DNA from: Acanthamoeba castellanii str. Neff
Taxonomy: Eukaryota; Discosea; Longamoebia; Acanthamoebidae
DNA: 44,095 bases
Assembly (NCBI RefSeq): GCF_000313135.1
Contig: NW_004457598.1
Coordinates: 323,655-367,749, forward strand
Reading direction: 5' to 3'
The notes under the pieces are model-generated. The model made no database searches. It saw nothing but the letters and a program-made list of their open reading frames with translations, and was not told the origin of the DNA. Of this stretch, positions 1 to 12,089 are shown one piece after another; position 1 is the stretch's first letter; every line of letters starts with the position of its first letter. The position numbers and the translations under genes are program-made.

Positions 1-3000
1 GACGCACCACCGCCGCTCCGTCGCGCGCCGCCTGTCGCCCCCAATGTCACGCCTGGCGGCAACGCCGCGGCCGCGGCCGCGGCCAGCTGCGGGCTGGGCG
101 TGGAGGTGTGGATGGTGGGGAGGACGATGGTGAAGGTGGCGCCCTTGCCCTTGCCCTCGCTGTCGGCCGACAGGGCGCCGCTGTGCATCTCGACGAGCGA
201 CCGCGAGATGGCGAGGCCCAGGCCCAGGCCGCCGAAGCGGATGGTGATCGACGAGTCGCCCTGCTCGAAGGCGTGGAAGAGGTGTGGGATGATGTTGGCC
301 TCGATGCCGATGCCCGTGTCCTGCACCTCGACCCGCAGCATCACCTTCTTGCGCGTCACCTTCCGCCGCGGGGGCGCGATGATGTGGCTGCCCTTGCCGC
401 CGCCGCCGCCGTTGCCGCTCGACTTCATCTTTCGCTTCAGGTCCACCGCGCTCGCGCTGTCGTCCAGCGACTTCGTGGCCGGCGTCCCAGTTCCGTCGGC
501 ATCGGCGTTCGCACTGGCCTGTTGTTGTTGTTGTTGTTGGTTCTCCTCCTCGACCTCCTCCTCGATCTCGTAGTTGCTGGTGCGGATGATGATCGAGCCG
601 TTCTCGGGGGTGAACTTGATGGCGTTCTGAATTGGTGGCGATGGTTAATATCTTAACATATTCCAGCTGTGCGCCGCTATTAACAATTGGGGGGGGGGCA
701 AGGAGCGTACCTTTATGATGTTCCAGAAGACCTGCTGGAGGCGGGCGGGGTCGGCGACGATGCGGTCGCCGCTGGCGCGGGGGTCGACGCCCACGTTGAG
801 CTGCTTGTTGGCGATATCGTGCGCGACGATCTGGAGGGTGCGACCGAGCAGCTCGTGCGCGCTGAGCTCCTGCGAGTGCAGCTGCAGCTTGCCGCGGGCG
901 ATCTTGGTCAGATCGAGCAGGTCGTCGATGAGCTGCACCTCGAGCTCCACCGACTCGTGGATCGTCTTGATGTTCTCCGTGATCGCCGGCGGCAGATCCT
1001 CGGCTGTGTGCGCACACACGACACACACGACACGCGTCAGCTCAGTGACTGAGCGACTGATGATGGTGGTGGTCAGGGCGGCGTACTGAGGAGAGCCTCG
1101 GAGAGGAGGAGGGCGGGGGTGAGCGGGGTGCGCAGCTCGTGCGAGAGCGCGGCGAGGAAGTGGTCCTTGGCCTGGTTGGCGTTCTCGGCGTCCTGGTAGA
1201 GGCGGATGTTGTCGATGGCCAGCGCCGCCCGCCGGGCCAGCTCCTCGCACGCCGCCTTGTCCTCTTCCTACGGACCACAAACAAACAAAAAGATTGGAAT
1301 TAGTGAAATTGAAATCATCGCGAAAATAAAAACAAAACAGAAACGAAACGTTTCGTACCAGGTATGCGCGGCTCTCGCCGCGGGGGTGGTGGCGGGCAAA
1401 GAGCCAGGTGCCGAAGACCTTGCCGCGGGCGGCGAGGGGGAAGGCGATGAAGGAGTCGCCCTCGGACGACAGGTCGGACTCGACGCCCACCCGGTCGCCG
1501 TTGCACAGCTCCACGACCATGTGGTACTTCTTGGGGTCGACCCGCTGCTCCCACGGCAGCTTGGTCATCTTCCACTTGTTGGCGAGCGCGGTCGGCGTGG
1601 CGATCCGCTCGATCGTCCCGCGCTCCTCCACAATGTCCAGCACGCACCAATCCGCCACCACCGAACCTGTGGTACGCGAGAAGAGCCGCGGGGCCGTCAG
1701 GGTTAAAGGCATGAAACTACACACACACATACACACACACACGACACACACAGCCACGGCGGTGAAAAGGCGGTACCGGCTGCGATCTTGAGGATGGAGG
1801 CGAGCAGGGACGGCAGGTGACAATCAATGCTCGACGAAAGCAGTTGGCCGATCTGCCACGCAACACGCGACAGAAAAAGAAATGTTTAGTTATATGTTTG
1901 TGAAACAAACAATCAAAAGAACGAAGCGTTAATTGATTGGAATGTAAGTTATAAATGGCGTACCTTGGCCAAGACGGAGAGTCTCTCCTCTGATTTCTTG
2001 CGTGCGGTGATGTCGAGCGTGAAGATGGAGGCGCCGCCCTCGACGGCCGGGTACATTCGGTGCTCGTACCACCGGTCCTTGGCCGGGTAGTAGAATTCGA
2101 AGCAGACGTCGATCTGCTCGCGGATGGCCCGCTCGAGGTTGTTGCGCACCACCTTGTCCTCCGTGTCGGCCATGAAGTCCCACACATCGCGGCCCAGCAT
2201 GTCCTCCTTTTTGGCGCCCGCGATGAGCGCCGCGTTGTCGTTGGCGAACGCGTAGCGCAGGTCGCGGTCCAGCGACACAAACGCGTCCTGGATCGAGGAA
2301 ATAATCCGCTCCAGTCGCTCCTTGGCCTCGTTCACCTAAAACAGTAAATAGTAACCAATTTAGCGTTATTATCATTTATGCAACATAAACAAAGTGTAAT
2401 TCTCCACGGCAACAAATGTAAACAATTAATAATAATGTAAACGAACAAAATGAAGAAAAGATATATCAAATAATAATAACAACAATAACATGTACCTGGA
2501 AGCGAAGCTCTTGTTCGCGGCGGGCGGCTTCGGAGCGCATGCGGACCATGTCGAGGTGCGACCCAACGCGTGCGAGGAGCTCGCGGGCGGTGAAGGGTTT
2601 GATGAGGTAGTCGTCGGCACCGGCTTCGAGTCCCTCGACCTTGGATTCTTCACCTGCTCGCGCCGACAGAAGGATGACCGGTATCATGCGGGTCTCGCTC
2701 GTGGCTCTGCGTGTTGGTCGGTGCGCGTGGCGTGGTGTGGGTATAAGGTTTGTTGGTTGGCGGCCGAGGAGGTGTGCAAGTGATTGCTAGGTAAAAGTGT
2801 GGACGTGGAGGCTATGTTCCTCCTAGGTCACTTGCCCTTATTTGGTATATTTTGAAACCCTAATTTGGGTTGCCTTGTATTCTGCGCTTATTTGAGGTTG
2901 CTAGGTGATAGAGAACTAAACTGAGCTGATAGGAGGACCACTGGTGGTTGGGACGGGACAACGAAACAATGGGGTGTGGGCGTGGTGGTAGGCGGTGGGT

Positions 3001-6000
3001 GGAGGTACCTGAGAGCCTTGAGGAGTGTGAAGCCATCCATGAGGGGCATCATGACGTCGGTCAGCACGAGGTCGATGGGCTCCTGCTGCACCATGGCCAG
3101 CGCTTCCATGCCTGTGAGCCGACAGAGAGGAAGAGGGAAAAATGAGTGTTGGCCCTCTGTCTCACAAAACGAAAACAACCGCGGGCACAGGCCCGCGACG
3201 GTCGCCAAGTAGCCGGGCGTTGGTTGGGGGGGGGGCGAAGGAAAAAATAACAAAAAAGCAGACCATAAACGAAAATAAAGCTATGGAACGAAAGCGGTAC
3301 CGTTGGAGGCTGTGGTGACGTCGTAGCGCTCGGAGAGCAGCTTGGTCACGTACTCGCGCATGTCGAAGTTGTCGTCGGCCAACAGAACTCGGAACCGCCG
3401 CTCCTGCATAAGCCACACCACCCGTGTGAGCCACGCACGCCACACGACCGCACACACGACACGACGCGGCGTACCTCGCCGCAGCCGACCTCGCGCAGCG
3501 GGGCGGACGGGCGGGGGGAGGGCGGGGTGGCGAGGGCGGTGATGCTGTCGGGTCCGGTGAAGAAGGCCGACGACACGATCTCGAGCGAGGGGAGCCACCA
3601 CGACGCCGACTGGGTGTAGTTCTTGACCCGCTGGGCCTCGGTCGGCAGCGCGCTGCTACCGCCGCCGGCCTCGGCCTGCTCGCCGCGGGCGTCGTGCAGG
3701 TACTTGGCCGCCACCGACTGCGCGGCGGCCGACCGGGGCAGCTTGATCTGCGACTGCGGAAGGTGGGCGCACCCGAGCGGTATCCGGATGCGGAACGTCG
3801 AGCCTGGGGGCAGGAGGGTGGCCGTCGTGTGGTGAGAATAGGGGTAGAGGCGAGTCGAAGAAAACTGCAGCGCTGAGTTTATCGATTTCGAGGTTGAAGA
3901 TGCAGATGCAGATGCAGATGGAGGAGTCTTAATCTTGATCGTGTAAGATGAGGTGTCTGGGGTGGGCGCCCCAGATATGGTGAGCATCGTCTGCGAAGGT
4001 AGTCGGAAGCTGTCCTTCTTCGTCTTCTTGAAAATGAAGGTAGTTGCAATATTCAAAATTTACAACTCATCCACTACTTCGTCCTACTTCTTCTTTGTGC
4101 GTGCCGAGACGATGGAAGAGAGAGGAAACACGAATGAATGGATGTTGTTGTTGATGTGATGGGTGTGGTGCTGTGGCCCAACCACTCTACCCGTGCTCTC
4201 TTGCGTCGTGTGCGTTAGGAACAATAATATTGAAAAAAGAAAAAAAAAGATGAGAGTGCCGTGGGTGGGTGATGGCCATCAACCCTCCTCCTGACAGCAG
4301 TCGTGGTCGGACTTTGGAATATCAAGTGAGCACTCCGCACCCCAATTCGAGCATACGACGGCCAAACAGACAGCGCCACGTGCGCGGAAGAAGTCGCAGT
4401 CTAAAAGGCCATTGGGTGGCGGGGTTTGGCCCGCAGACCGATTCCGTGGAACGCCTGGGGCGTCGCACCCAACGGGAGAAGTGCGGACCCGTGGGTTGCC
4501 CCAATCCAGGCCACCATATAAACCCAAATGTACCCAGGAGAAATCCAGGGTTGCGCGCCCATCAATCGGTCATTTGATTGATTGAGACTGAAATTTGGAA
4601 TTGCGCTGTTGTGGCCCGTAGCGGCCCCCAGAAATTTGGAATTGCGCTGTTGTGGCCCGTAGCGGCCCCCAGACAGGGCGATGTCCAAGTGGTGTGTGTT
4701 GGTGGTGGTGGACAGCGAGACATCACAGACAGACGGATGGACGGACAGCCACGACCCATACGGGGGAGAACATGGGGTAAAAGGGTAAAAGGGAGAGAAA
4801 AAGACGGACAATGGCGTACCCTTGCCGAGCTGGCTTTCCACCATGGTCGTTCCGCCGTGCAAATGCACCAGCTCGTACACCAAGGCCAGTCCTGCGGTGA
4901 GTGCATGTGCGCATCGCGTGTGCGGTTGCGGTTGCAGAGCCGTGAGCTTTGGAAGCGGTGATGACAACAACTTGAAGATATAACGTGATAATGATAATAA
5001 GGAGAATGATAAGTGTGAAGAAGTAATAGAACAAAGACAATTTAAAGAGAGAGAGAGAGAGAGCCGCTTACCGATTCCGGTGCCTTCGTGGGAGCGCCCG
5101 CCCTCGGTGGTGATGCGGTGGAAGCGCTTGCCGATATGCTGCAGCTCTGACTCGGGAATGCCGATCCCAGTGTCGGTCACCCGCAACTCCGCTTCCGTAT
5201 CTGCGCGTGCGGTGATGCGTGCATCGTGGCTGATTAGGCCGTGTGCCTGTGCGCGGTGTGTGCGGTGGTGCGTGTGGGTGGTACGTGTGCAGTGTCGTAC
5301 CAGAGAGCTGGGCGAGGTGAACTTCAATCTGGCCATGGAGGGTGAACTTGAGCGCGTTAGACAGGAGGTTGAGTACGATCTTCTCCCACATGTCGCGGTC
5401 GACGTAGGCGTCCTGCGCGAGGGCGGGGCAGTCGACGATCAGCTTCATGCCGGCGCTCTCGATGGTCGAGCGGAAGATTGTCGAGAGCTCCTGGGTGAGC
5501 TGGCTGAGGTCGGTGGGCTCGAACACGGCGTTAGTCTTGCCCGCCTCTAGGCGCGAGAAGTCGAGCAGCGAATTGACGAGCTTGAGCAATCGCAGCGCGT
5601 TCCTGTGAATGAGGAGGAGCTGCTCCTTGTCCTGCGATGCTGGCAAAGCAATCAAATCCTGTGTGCGTGTGCGCGTTAGCATCGAGTTGTGCGTGTGTGT
5701 GTATGTGTGTACCTCGAGCGGGCCGAGCATGAGGGTGAGCGGCGTGCGGAACTCGTGCGAGATGTTGGAGAAGAAGATCGTCTTCGCCCGGTCCAACTCG
5801 GCCAGGGCCTGACGATGACGCGCCACGATTTAGGCAAATGCACATTTGAAGAGGCGTGGGCGATTGGTTCGCGGTTGGTTGAGTGGACATGTGAGACGCA
5901 CCTCGACTCGCCTCCGTTCTTCCTCGCGCGCGGTGGCGTTGGCCATGGCCGACGCGACGTTGCCGGCGAAGAGCTTGAAAAATATTCTGTAGTTGTCGTC

Positions 6001-6600
6001 GAGCGCGTGTCGCGGGTTGACGCCGAGCACCATGATGCCGGCCAAAAGGTTCGAATTGATTTGCGAGACGATAGGCAAGATGAGGCACGACCTGACCACG
6101 CAGCACCAGCAACACCGAACTGTATGTGAGATCATGCAATCGGCGACGCACACGACACCACACACACACACACCACACACGGCAGGGAGGGGCATACGTG
6201 GGCTGGGTGTCCCAGGGACCGCACGGAGGGACCGCGTCGCCATAGGGAACGAGATCGACCTCTGATTCGATGCCCTCCTCCACCAGCAGTCGGAAGACTC
6301 TGCTCCACGTCTCCTCCGACAGCACGCTACTGTTTTCCTCGGTCGTCGTATCGCTACCACTACACGATACGACACACGCGCGAAAAACGAAGAAAAATAA
6401 AGGAAGAGCGCGAAGTGAAGAAAGAGCGAAGCAGATGCGGCTGCGGGTGGAAAGCGTACATGGACTTCTTCCTGCGGGCGAAGGCAACGGTGGTAGGCGC
6501 AAGCGCCGAGCCGGCCTCACAGCCGACCGCTTCCACCAGGTTGGCCACTGCTCCGCCCTCGGCCAGCAGGTAGAGGCTGGCGAACGGAATGTCGTGCCTG

Positions 6601-6655
<55 letters not shown>

Positions 6656-9048
6656 GGGGGGGGGGCTCAAGCTGTCAGCGAACTGCGCGTGCGCAGGGTA
6701 AGAAGTGGAGAGCGGACGGGCGTACCCGCCGCTGGCTTGGATCGTGTTTGCGCAAATCGTGAGCGCGTCCGCAGTGGACGTGGCTCCCACGCCGCGGGTC
6801 GCCACCTCTCGCAGGATTCTGCGCATCAATGTAGGCGCACACATCGTGGGTCAGTCGGCAATCGAAAGTGGGATAAATAAACAAAAAAACAAGACAAACA
6901 ACAAAAGAACCGAAAAGAAGAACTACCGCAGCTGTCTCTCGTTGATGATCTTGGCCGTTGTCTCCGATACGGCGTTGAAGACTCCCCCGATGGTGCCGTC
7001 CTCCAGGAAAATAGGGCTGTACGAGTACGTGAAGTAGCATTCCTGCATTCCTCGCAAAAACGCACACGTAAGTCGCTATTGTTTTTCCCATTAAACTATG
7101 TTATTATTATCGTTAGTGACTATTGTTATTCAAGGCGTAAGGTTACCTCGAGATAGCCGTTTCTGTTCATGTGCAGGAGCTGGTCCTCGACCCAGGTAGC
7201 GTCGCCGGTCGTTCGCACGTACTCGATCATAGGCCCGATGATGTGCCAGATCTCTGGGAAGCACTCCTGACCGGGCTTGGCTGTTCGTTGCAGCGCGGAA
7301 AGCAAAAGTGAGTGTTCTGTCCAGCCGTGCGTGCGTGCATGCGTGGTAGCCGCGCGGACGCACCAAAGAAGCGAGGGTGTTTGAGTGGGCCGATGATCTT
7401 GCTGTAGCTGTCGTTATAGAACATTATATGATCCTCGCCCCACCATAGCAGCTGTTACGAGACCGCGCGCAGAGAAGAAGCAGAAGAAGAAGAGTGTCAG
7501 TGGGTTGGTGCTGGATTGCTGGCTCCCCACAATTCATGAGGAATGATTGGTATGCTCATACCATGTTGAACCGGGAGAACAGGCAGATGCCCAGCGCGAG
7601 TTTGAGGCTCGACGGCCATTTGCTGAGCGAGCCCAGCGGTGTCTTCGCCCAGTCCGTCGTTCTGTATCAAGTAATAACATTTTCCATAAATAGAAGAAGA
7701 GGGAAAACGAAACGTAAATGAAAGAATTAAAAATGATTAAAAATAAAGAGTAAAACCAAAAATAAAACCGAAAAGGCCGAACCTGAACAGTGCGCCCATC
7801 TCGCCGCCGGATGCGGAGTACAGCTGGCTCTCGAGGCTGATGGGTTCGTGGCCCGAGGCCGTGCCGTTCGCGCGGCGCGAGAGGAACCACGGCTTGTTGC
7901 CGTCGCTGTCGCTGCTGTTCCCGTCCCCGCTCGACTTGCGCCGAAAGTCCATCTGCTGCGTTGGTTCGAGGCCGGCCTGGTGCACCAGGTAGGTCGCCGG
8001 GAGGCCGTAGCTGAGGCTGCCGCGCCGCGAGTAGAGAGCCAGCGACTCGTCATCTCCGGCGCCGCTCGGCCGCCTCGGCGACTCCTTCGCCGAAGCCTCG
8101 CCGCCGTCGCTGCCATTTTCGCCGTCGCTGGCCTTCTTCTTGAGCTGTGGTTCGTGTTGCTGCTCCAGCTGCTCCTGCTCTTGGTTCTCGGTGAAGGTCA
8201 GCGTGTTGCGCTGCTTGCTTCGCGGGGTGTTCCTTCGGTTGGAGCTCTTCTTCCGCTTCCAGCTCGACGCCAAGTCCTCCTCCTCGGGCTCGGCCTGCTT
8301 GGCCTGTGCTACATCCGATGCCAACTGTTCCGTCTGTTCGGCCGTCCCCTTTTGATCGCACACACACAACACACACCACACACACAGCACAGAGAGAGAG
8401 GAGAGAGTAAACACATGATAATAAAATATAGTATTATAATAAGGCGAACACGTGTGGGAAAGAAATCACGGAGCCGAGGTCCTTTACGAGAAGGCTCTCA
8501 ACGAGGAACGCAGGATTTGAAGATGACGCAGATGGAGGACTTGAGGGGCAGGGTACCTTGTTGCGTGATCGAGAGGATGAGGGGGAGAGGAGCTCGGCAT
8601 CGCTGGTGGGTTCGAGCGCCGAGATGCGCACCACCTCGCGCAGGCAGGACAAAACCGTTTGCTTGATTGTGTGTTGCTTGTGATGGAGGATGTGCGGCGA
8701 CACCAGCGCGGCGGCGATGAGGTCGAACAGGTACCTCTCCTCAGCCTTGAGCTCGTGCCCGACCGGCGTCAGGGTGGCCAAGATGATCTGGCGTAGAGAA
8801 GAGATAAGATTATTTTTAGTGTAAAATAAATGGAGGCATGCATCTTTGCATCCCAGTTGTTGAATTCGAGGAGAAGAGAGGGGGGGGGTGAAAGATTAAG
8901 CATGACATTAGAAGAACGAAAAGGACAATTAAATGGGCATAGTAGAGAGGGAGAGATGGAGGTGAACCTGTAGATTTTTGGCCAATGATTCCGCTGACAG
9001 AACGGAGGACAGGAGGGCCGACGGCATCGAAGGCAGAGTCAATGCCAT
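1..9048 (-). CDS. Double-module hybrid sensor histidine kinase (gene A), 3' end outside window
   Basis: Soluble two-component hybrid kinase; no membrane segment is seen. At least 25 exons, about 1,718 codons in the window, all phases consistent. Exons, high to low: 9048-8968, 8787-8557, 8348-7783, 7661-7562, 7451-7364, 7280-7147, 7042-6927, 6818-6726, 6597-6460, 6359-6198 (or from 6353), 6091-5902, 5808-5713, 5658-5301, 5200-5072, 4891-4820, 3803-3475, 3403-3301, 3111-3009, 2706-2496, 2335-1964, 1852-1777, 1666-1359, 1267-1087, 1003-711, 626-1. Domains in order: PAS with the [10 protein letters not shown] signature (about 293-438), GAF (to 633), HisKA with [10 protein letters not shown] (His near 651), HATPase ([18 protein letters not shown]), REC ([21 protein letters not shown]), PAS, GAF, HisKA with [10 protein letters not shown], HATPase ([21 protein letters not shown]). 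Expected function is His-Asp phosphorelay with two autophosphorylation sites. By analogy with gene B a final REC should lie beyond the left edge. The start ATG at 9048 begins the exon that aligns with gene B exon 1. It differs from gene B in several intron positions. Confidence 0.88.
3804..4819 (-). other. Oversized intron 15 of gene A carrying inserted sequence
   Basis: This 1,016-base intron has donor GTACGC after the exon ending at 4820 and acceptor CAG before the exon starting at 3803. Other introns of the gene are mostly 50-250 bases, and the corresponding gene B intron is 124 bases. The extra DNA includes a perfect 41-base tandem duplication (4591-4672) and about 300 bases around 4,269-4,577 that differ from the AC/GT-rich filler of neighbouring introns. 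I recognise no coding domain in it. It could be a non-autonomous mobile element remnant; no terminal inverted repeats were identified. Confidence 0.6.
4591..4672. repeat. Perfect 41-bp tandem duplication
   Basis: Two identical adjacent copies occupy 4591-4631 and 4632-4672, each beginning AAATTTGGAATTGCG and ending CGGCCCCCAG. They lie inside the long intron of gene A. The perfect identity suggests a recent duplication. Confidence 0.95.
6600..6656. repeat. (TTG)n microsatellite followed by a G run
   Basis: About 18 TTG units followed by roughly ten G residues lie in the intron between gene A exons at 6726 and 6597. Read on the minus strand this is (CAA)n, and it produces a spurious poly-Asn reading frame that is not coding. 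Confidence 0.95.
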
Positions 9049-10028
9049 CCTGTATCCCCTTTCCTTCGGTCTCTATTCTATTGTTTTACTTTTTAATCTC
9101 TTTCGGTCTAGGTCGTTCGTGCTCTTGCAGTACTCACTTGCTCCACTCGATGTCGTTTTGTGATGACAGGTCTATGGATGCACGCCGTCGCTTCAGAATT
9201 GCGTGTGAATTCAGAACCTCGGTGTCCGTCAACTTACCCTTTCCGCCAGCGGGAAAACGATAGTTGTCCAATCTATCTATCCTCTCCGCTCCACGACGCG
9301 CCAGCAGCCTCCTGCTCTTCCTTGATCTAATTCTTCCAATCAGCCCCTTCGAATCGTGGATGTACCGTACCGCTTATTATCCTCTAATCTATCTCTTTCT
9401 TCTCCCCTCCCTAGTTTGAATTGTTCGAATCGATGTTGGTATCTCTACACGATGATGGATATGAGCCGAATTACGTTGATGCACGTTTGCAACAACGGCA
9501 GCGAGGCGACGCCGTTTTCTCTGCCGCTCCTTTTTCGCGCTAGACTCGCCTTGCCGACTTGCCCCGCTTGCTCCTTCACGCCCCCGCCTACAAGTGAAGG
9601 CACTTGGGTCCCTCCTTCCTCCTCCTCTTCTTCTTGAGTGCAGTGCGAACTGCGTGGCTCCGGAGAGGCTCCAGCTCCCCGCACGTGAACTCACGCAGCT
9701 CTCCGGGCCAGAGCAGCTACGCTGGACATTTCGCGTCGGAGTTGCCACCTGGTATCACGCCTGCGATCTCGAGCGACCACCGGGTGGAGAACCAACTTTT
9801 CGCAACACACGCAAACGCTGACAGCAAACGTGTAAGCAACAAGGCCTTCCCTTTTCTGCACCAGCCCCGCACAGGCTCAGGCCAGAGGCACCACAAAGAA
9901 CAAAAAACAGGTGGAGGGAGGCACTGATTGGCCAGTAATTAATAATTAATAAAACAAAAACTTCCGTTTTCCTGCTCGGTGACCAAAGAGAAGGATTGAC
10001 AAACAGCAGGCAATAGATAAGATATAAG
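9049..10028. promoter_or_regulatory. Intergenic region between divergently transcribed genes
   Basis: About 980 bases separate the gene A start (9048, minus) from the zinc-ribbon/WH2 gene start (10029, plus), so both promoters should lie here. Several open frames of 60-120 codons cross it, but they are low-complexity (Arg/Ser-rich or Pro/Leu-rich), match no family I recognise and have no supporting splice structure. I see no convincing gene, TATA box or RNA gene. Confidence 0.5.
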
Positions 10029-11567
10029 ATGGTGTCGTGCGGCAAGTGCAACGGCGCCAATGCCGAGTCGGCCAAATTCTGCGTGCACTGCGGAGCCAAG
10101 ATAGAGCTGCCCCCGCCGTCGGCCGGGGCGAGCTTCAAGCGCGAGTACGACGAGGAAAGGCAGAAGAACGCGGCCCTCCAGACGCGCCTCTCCCAAATCG
10201 AAGCCGAGTTGCGCACTGAAAAGGCCAAGACCGCCCGCCTCGAAGGCGACATGGCCCAACTTCGCAACGTCTCCTCGGCCGCCGCTTCATCTCCTCGTTC
10301 GCCCCCCATCTTCTCTTTTCACCGAATCATTAATTAATTTTGTTCTAAATATTTTCAATAATTCTCATTTATTGTTTTTCATTAAAATCCATCAATTTCA
10401 TTCTTATTTTTCATTTTTTTTATTGGGCGGACGCAGGACCGGACGGGCGCGTGAAGGAACTGGAGACCGCGTTGGTCGCGGCGGAGAGGCGCGCCGCGGA
10501 GGCCGAGCACAAGGCCGCGTCAGCTACGCAGCAGGCGACGGCCCAGCGCGAGCTTGAAACGAAGCTGTCCGCCGCAGAGCGACGAGCGACCGACGCCGAG
10601 AGGCGCGCCGCGGAGGCCGAACGCAAGGCCTCAACCGCCGCTGCCGCCGCGCCTGCATCATCGCAGTCGTCGGCCTCTACCGCTGCCGTGCGCGATCTCG
10701 AAGCCAAGCTGGCCGCCGCGGAGAAGCGTGCCGCCGACGCCGAACGTCGCGCGTCCGAGGCCGAGCTCAAGGCCGCCAGCGCCGCCAGCGCCCCTGCCCC
10801 AGGTACTCCCTCTCCACCAGTCGCTTTCGTGTCAACGGTGAGCGAGGCGAGCTAACCAGATCTCTGTGTCGTGCGTGTGCGACAGTGGCTTCGTCGGGCG
10901 GTCCGCCCCCGCCGCCGTCGTTCGGAGTGATCAGCAGCGGTGGTCCGCCGCCTCCTCCGTCGTTCGGCGTCATCAGCAGCGGCGGACCGCCTCCGCCTCC
11001 GCCCGCTGCGGGACCCCCGCCGCCGCCGCCCATGGTGGTGGCCACCCCGCCGCCAGCGGCCGGACGCGGCGCTCTGCTGAGCTCCATCAACGGCTTCAAC
11101 AAGGGCGGGCTCAAGAAGGCCAAAACTGTCGACAAGAGCGCACCGATCGTCAGCAAGGACTCTGGCGGCGGCGGCGGCGGCGGCGGTGGCGGACGAGGAG
11201 GCTCGGGTGCCTCAAGCGGTGGTGGTACGCTTCGCTTTCGCTTTTTTTTTGTTATTTTTTTTTTCCATTTTGTTGCCGCTTTCGCTTTTTGGTTCTCGTC
11301 GTTCTTCGTTCTTTGTTTGGTCGAAGAAGGCTGACTTTAGCTCTGTCCATCCCCCAAGGCGGCAACAACCTGGCGGCGATGGCGATGGCGATGCGGGGCA
11401 AGCTCAAGAGCAACGCGGGACCGGGTCCGGCGCTCCCTGCTCCGGGGCCTGGCCCCTCTCCTCGCGCGGGTGCCCCGGCGACCGGCGCTGCCTCGCCCCG
11501 CTTTGGCGCACCCACCACCGGCGTGGCCGGCAGACCCGGGTCCTCCTCTCCCGGCCGCCGCTTCTAG
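10029..11567 (+). CDS. Zinc-ribbon, coiled-coil, poly-proline, WH2-like protein
   Basis: Four exons, 10029-10296, 10437-10802, 10886-11224 and 11359-11567, join in phase to give 393 residues. The N-terminus is a zinc ribbon (C4 and C7 in SCGKC, C18 and C21 in CVHCG). A charged coiled coil follows from about residue 45 to 205, with repeated Ala-Glu-Arg heptads. Next come three copies of a GGPPPPPSFG-type repeat and longer Pro runs (about 212-260), then a WH2-like actin-binding motif (ALLSSIN..LKKAK, followed by DKSAP), a Gly-rich linker and a Pro/Gly-rich tail. Poly-proline next to WH2 is typical of actin regulators of the WASP/WIP type, where proline tracts bind profilin and WH2 binds G-actin. 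A cytoskeletal role is inferred. Exon 1 uses donor GTTCGC at 10297; the earlier GT at 10269 gives the wrong phase. Confidence 0.8.
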
Positions 11568-12089
11568 TTTCCCCGCTGGCGCGTGTTCTATCTATCGTGG
11601 ATGCAAATTACACCACTATGTACAACATGTCTTGAATCTCTTTCGTTTGGCGACGCTTGGCCAAAACTATGGCGTGGTGCCTGCAACACTACAGAAATGT
11701 CTGAGGGGCGACTTCTACAATAGTGATTCTTGGCACAAACCACCCTTTGTCACCAACCCCCGCCAAGAAGAAGAAGCACAGCTCCCGCCGGATGTGATCA
11801 CGACCGCATTTTTTTGGTTGTCTGTCTTCTCCCTGTCTTCTCCACGCGCACGTTCCGCCACATGTATCTCCGACCTAATATCACCCTTATCTCCGGGATG
11901 AACGGCGAGCTCATTTTTGGAATTTGAAAAATTTATTGTAATTGGAATGCCACATTCTTCACAAGCTGATGCTGCACACGAACAAGGAGAGCAATCGAGT
12001 GATTGATCGTCCGGCAGATCGAGGGTGTTGGTTACGGCCTCCATAGAATCGAGAGGCTGACAGAGTTCTCAGAACGATCACATTTGAAG
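11568..12089. other. Intergenic spacer upstream of gene B
   Basis: About 520 bases hold the 3' flank of the WH2-like gene and presumably the gene B promoter. It contains an AT-rich stretch near 11,920-11,945. An open frame continues upstream of the gene B ATG from 12003 without an in-frame ATG of its own. No RNA gene or repeat was recognised. Confidence 0.4.

Noticed and set aside
4591..4672. CRISPR-like repeat
   Set aside because: Only two directly adjacent copies with no spacers, in a eukaryotic intron; this is a simple tandem duplication.
5531..6844. 437-codon minus-strand ORF with a poly-Asn run
   Set aside because: It crosses several introns of gene A in shifted frames. The Asn run is the intronic (CAA)n microsatellite, and the histidine kinase exons supply the real frames.
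9389..9927. ORFs of 107-119 codons in the divergent intergenic region
   Set aside because: Low-complexity Arg/Ser or Pro composition, no recognisable domain, no splice support, and both strands are equally open.
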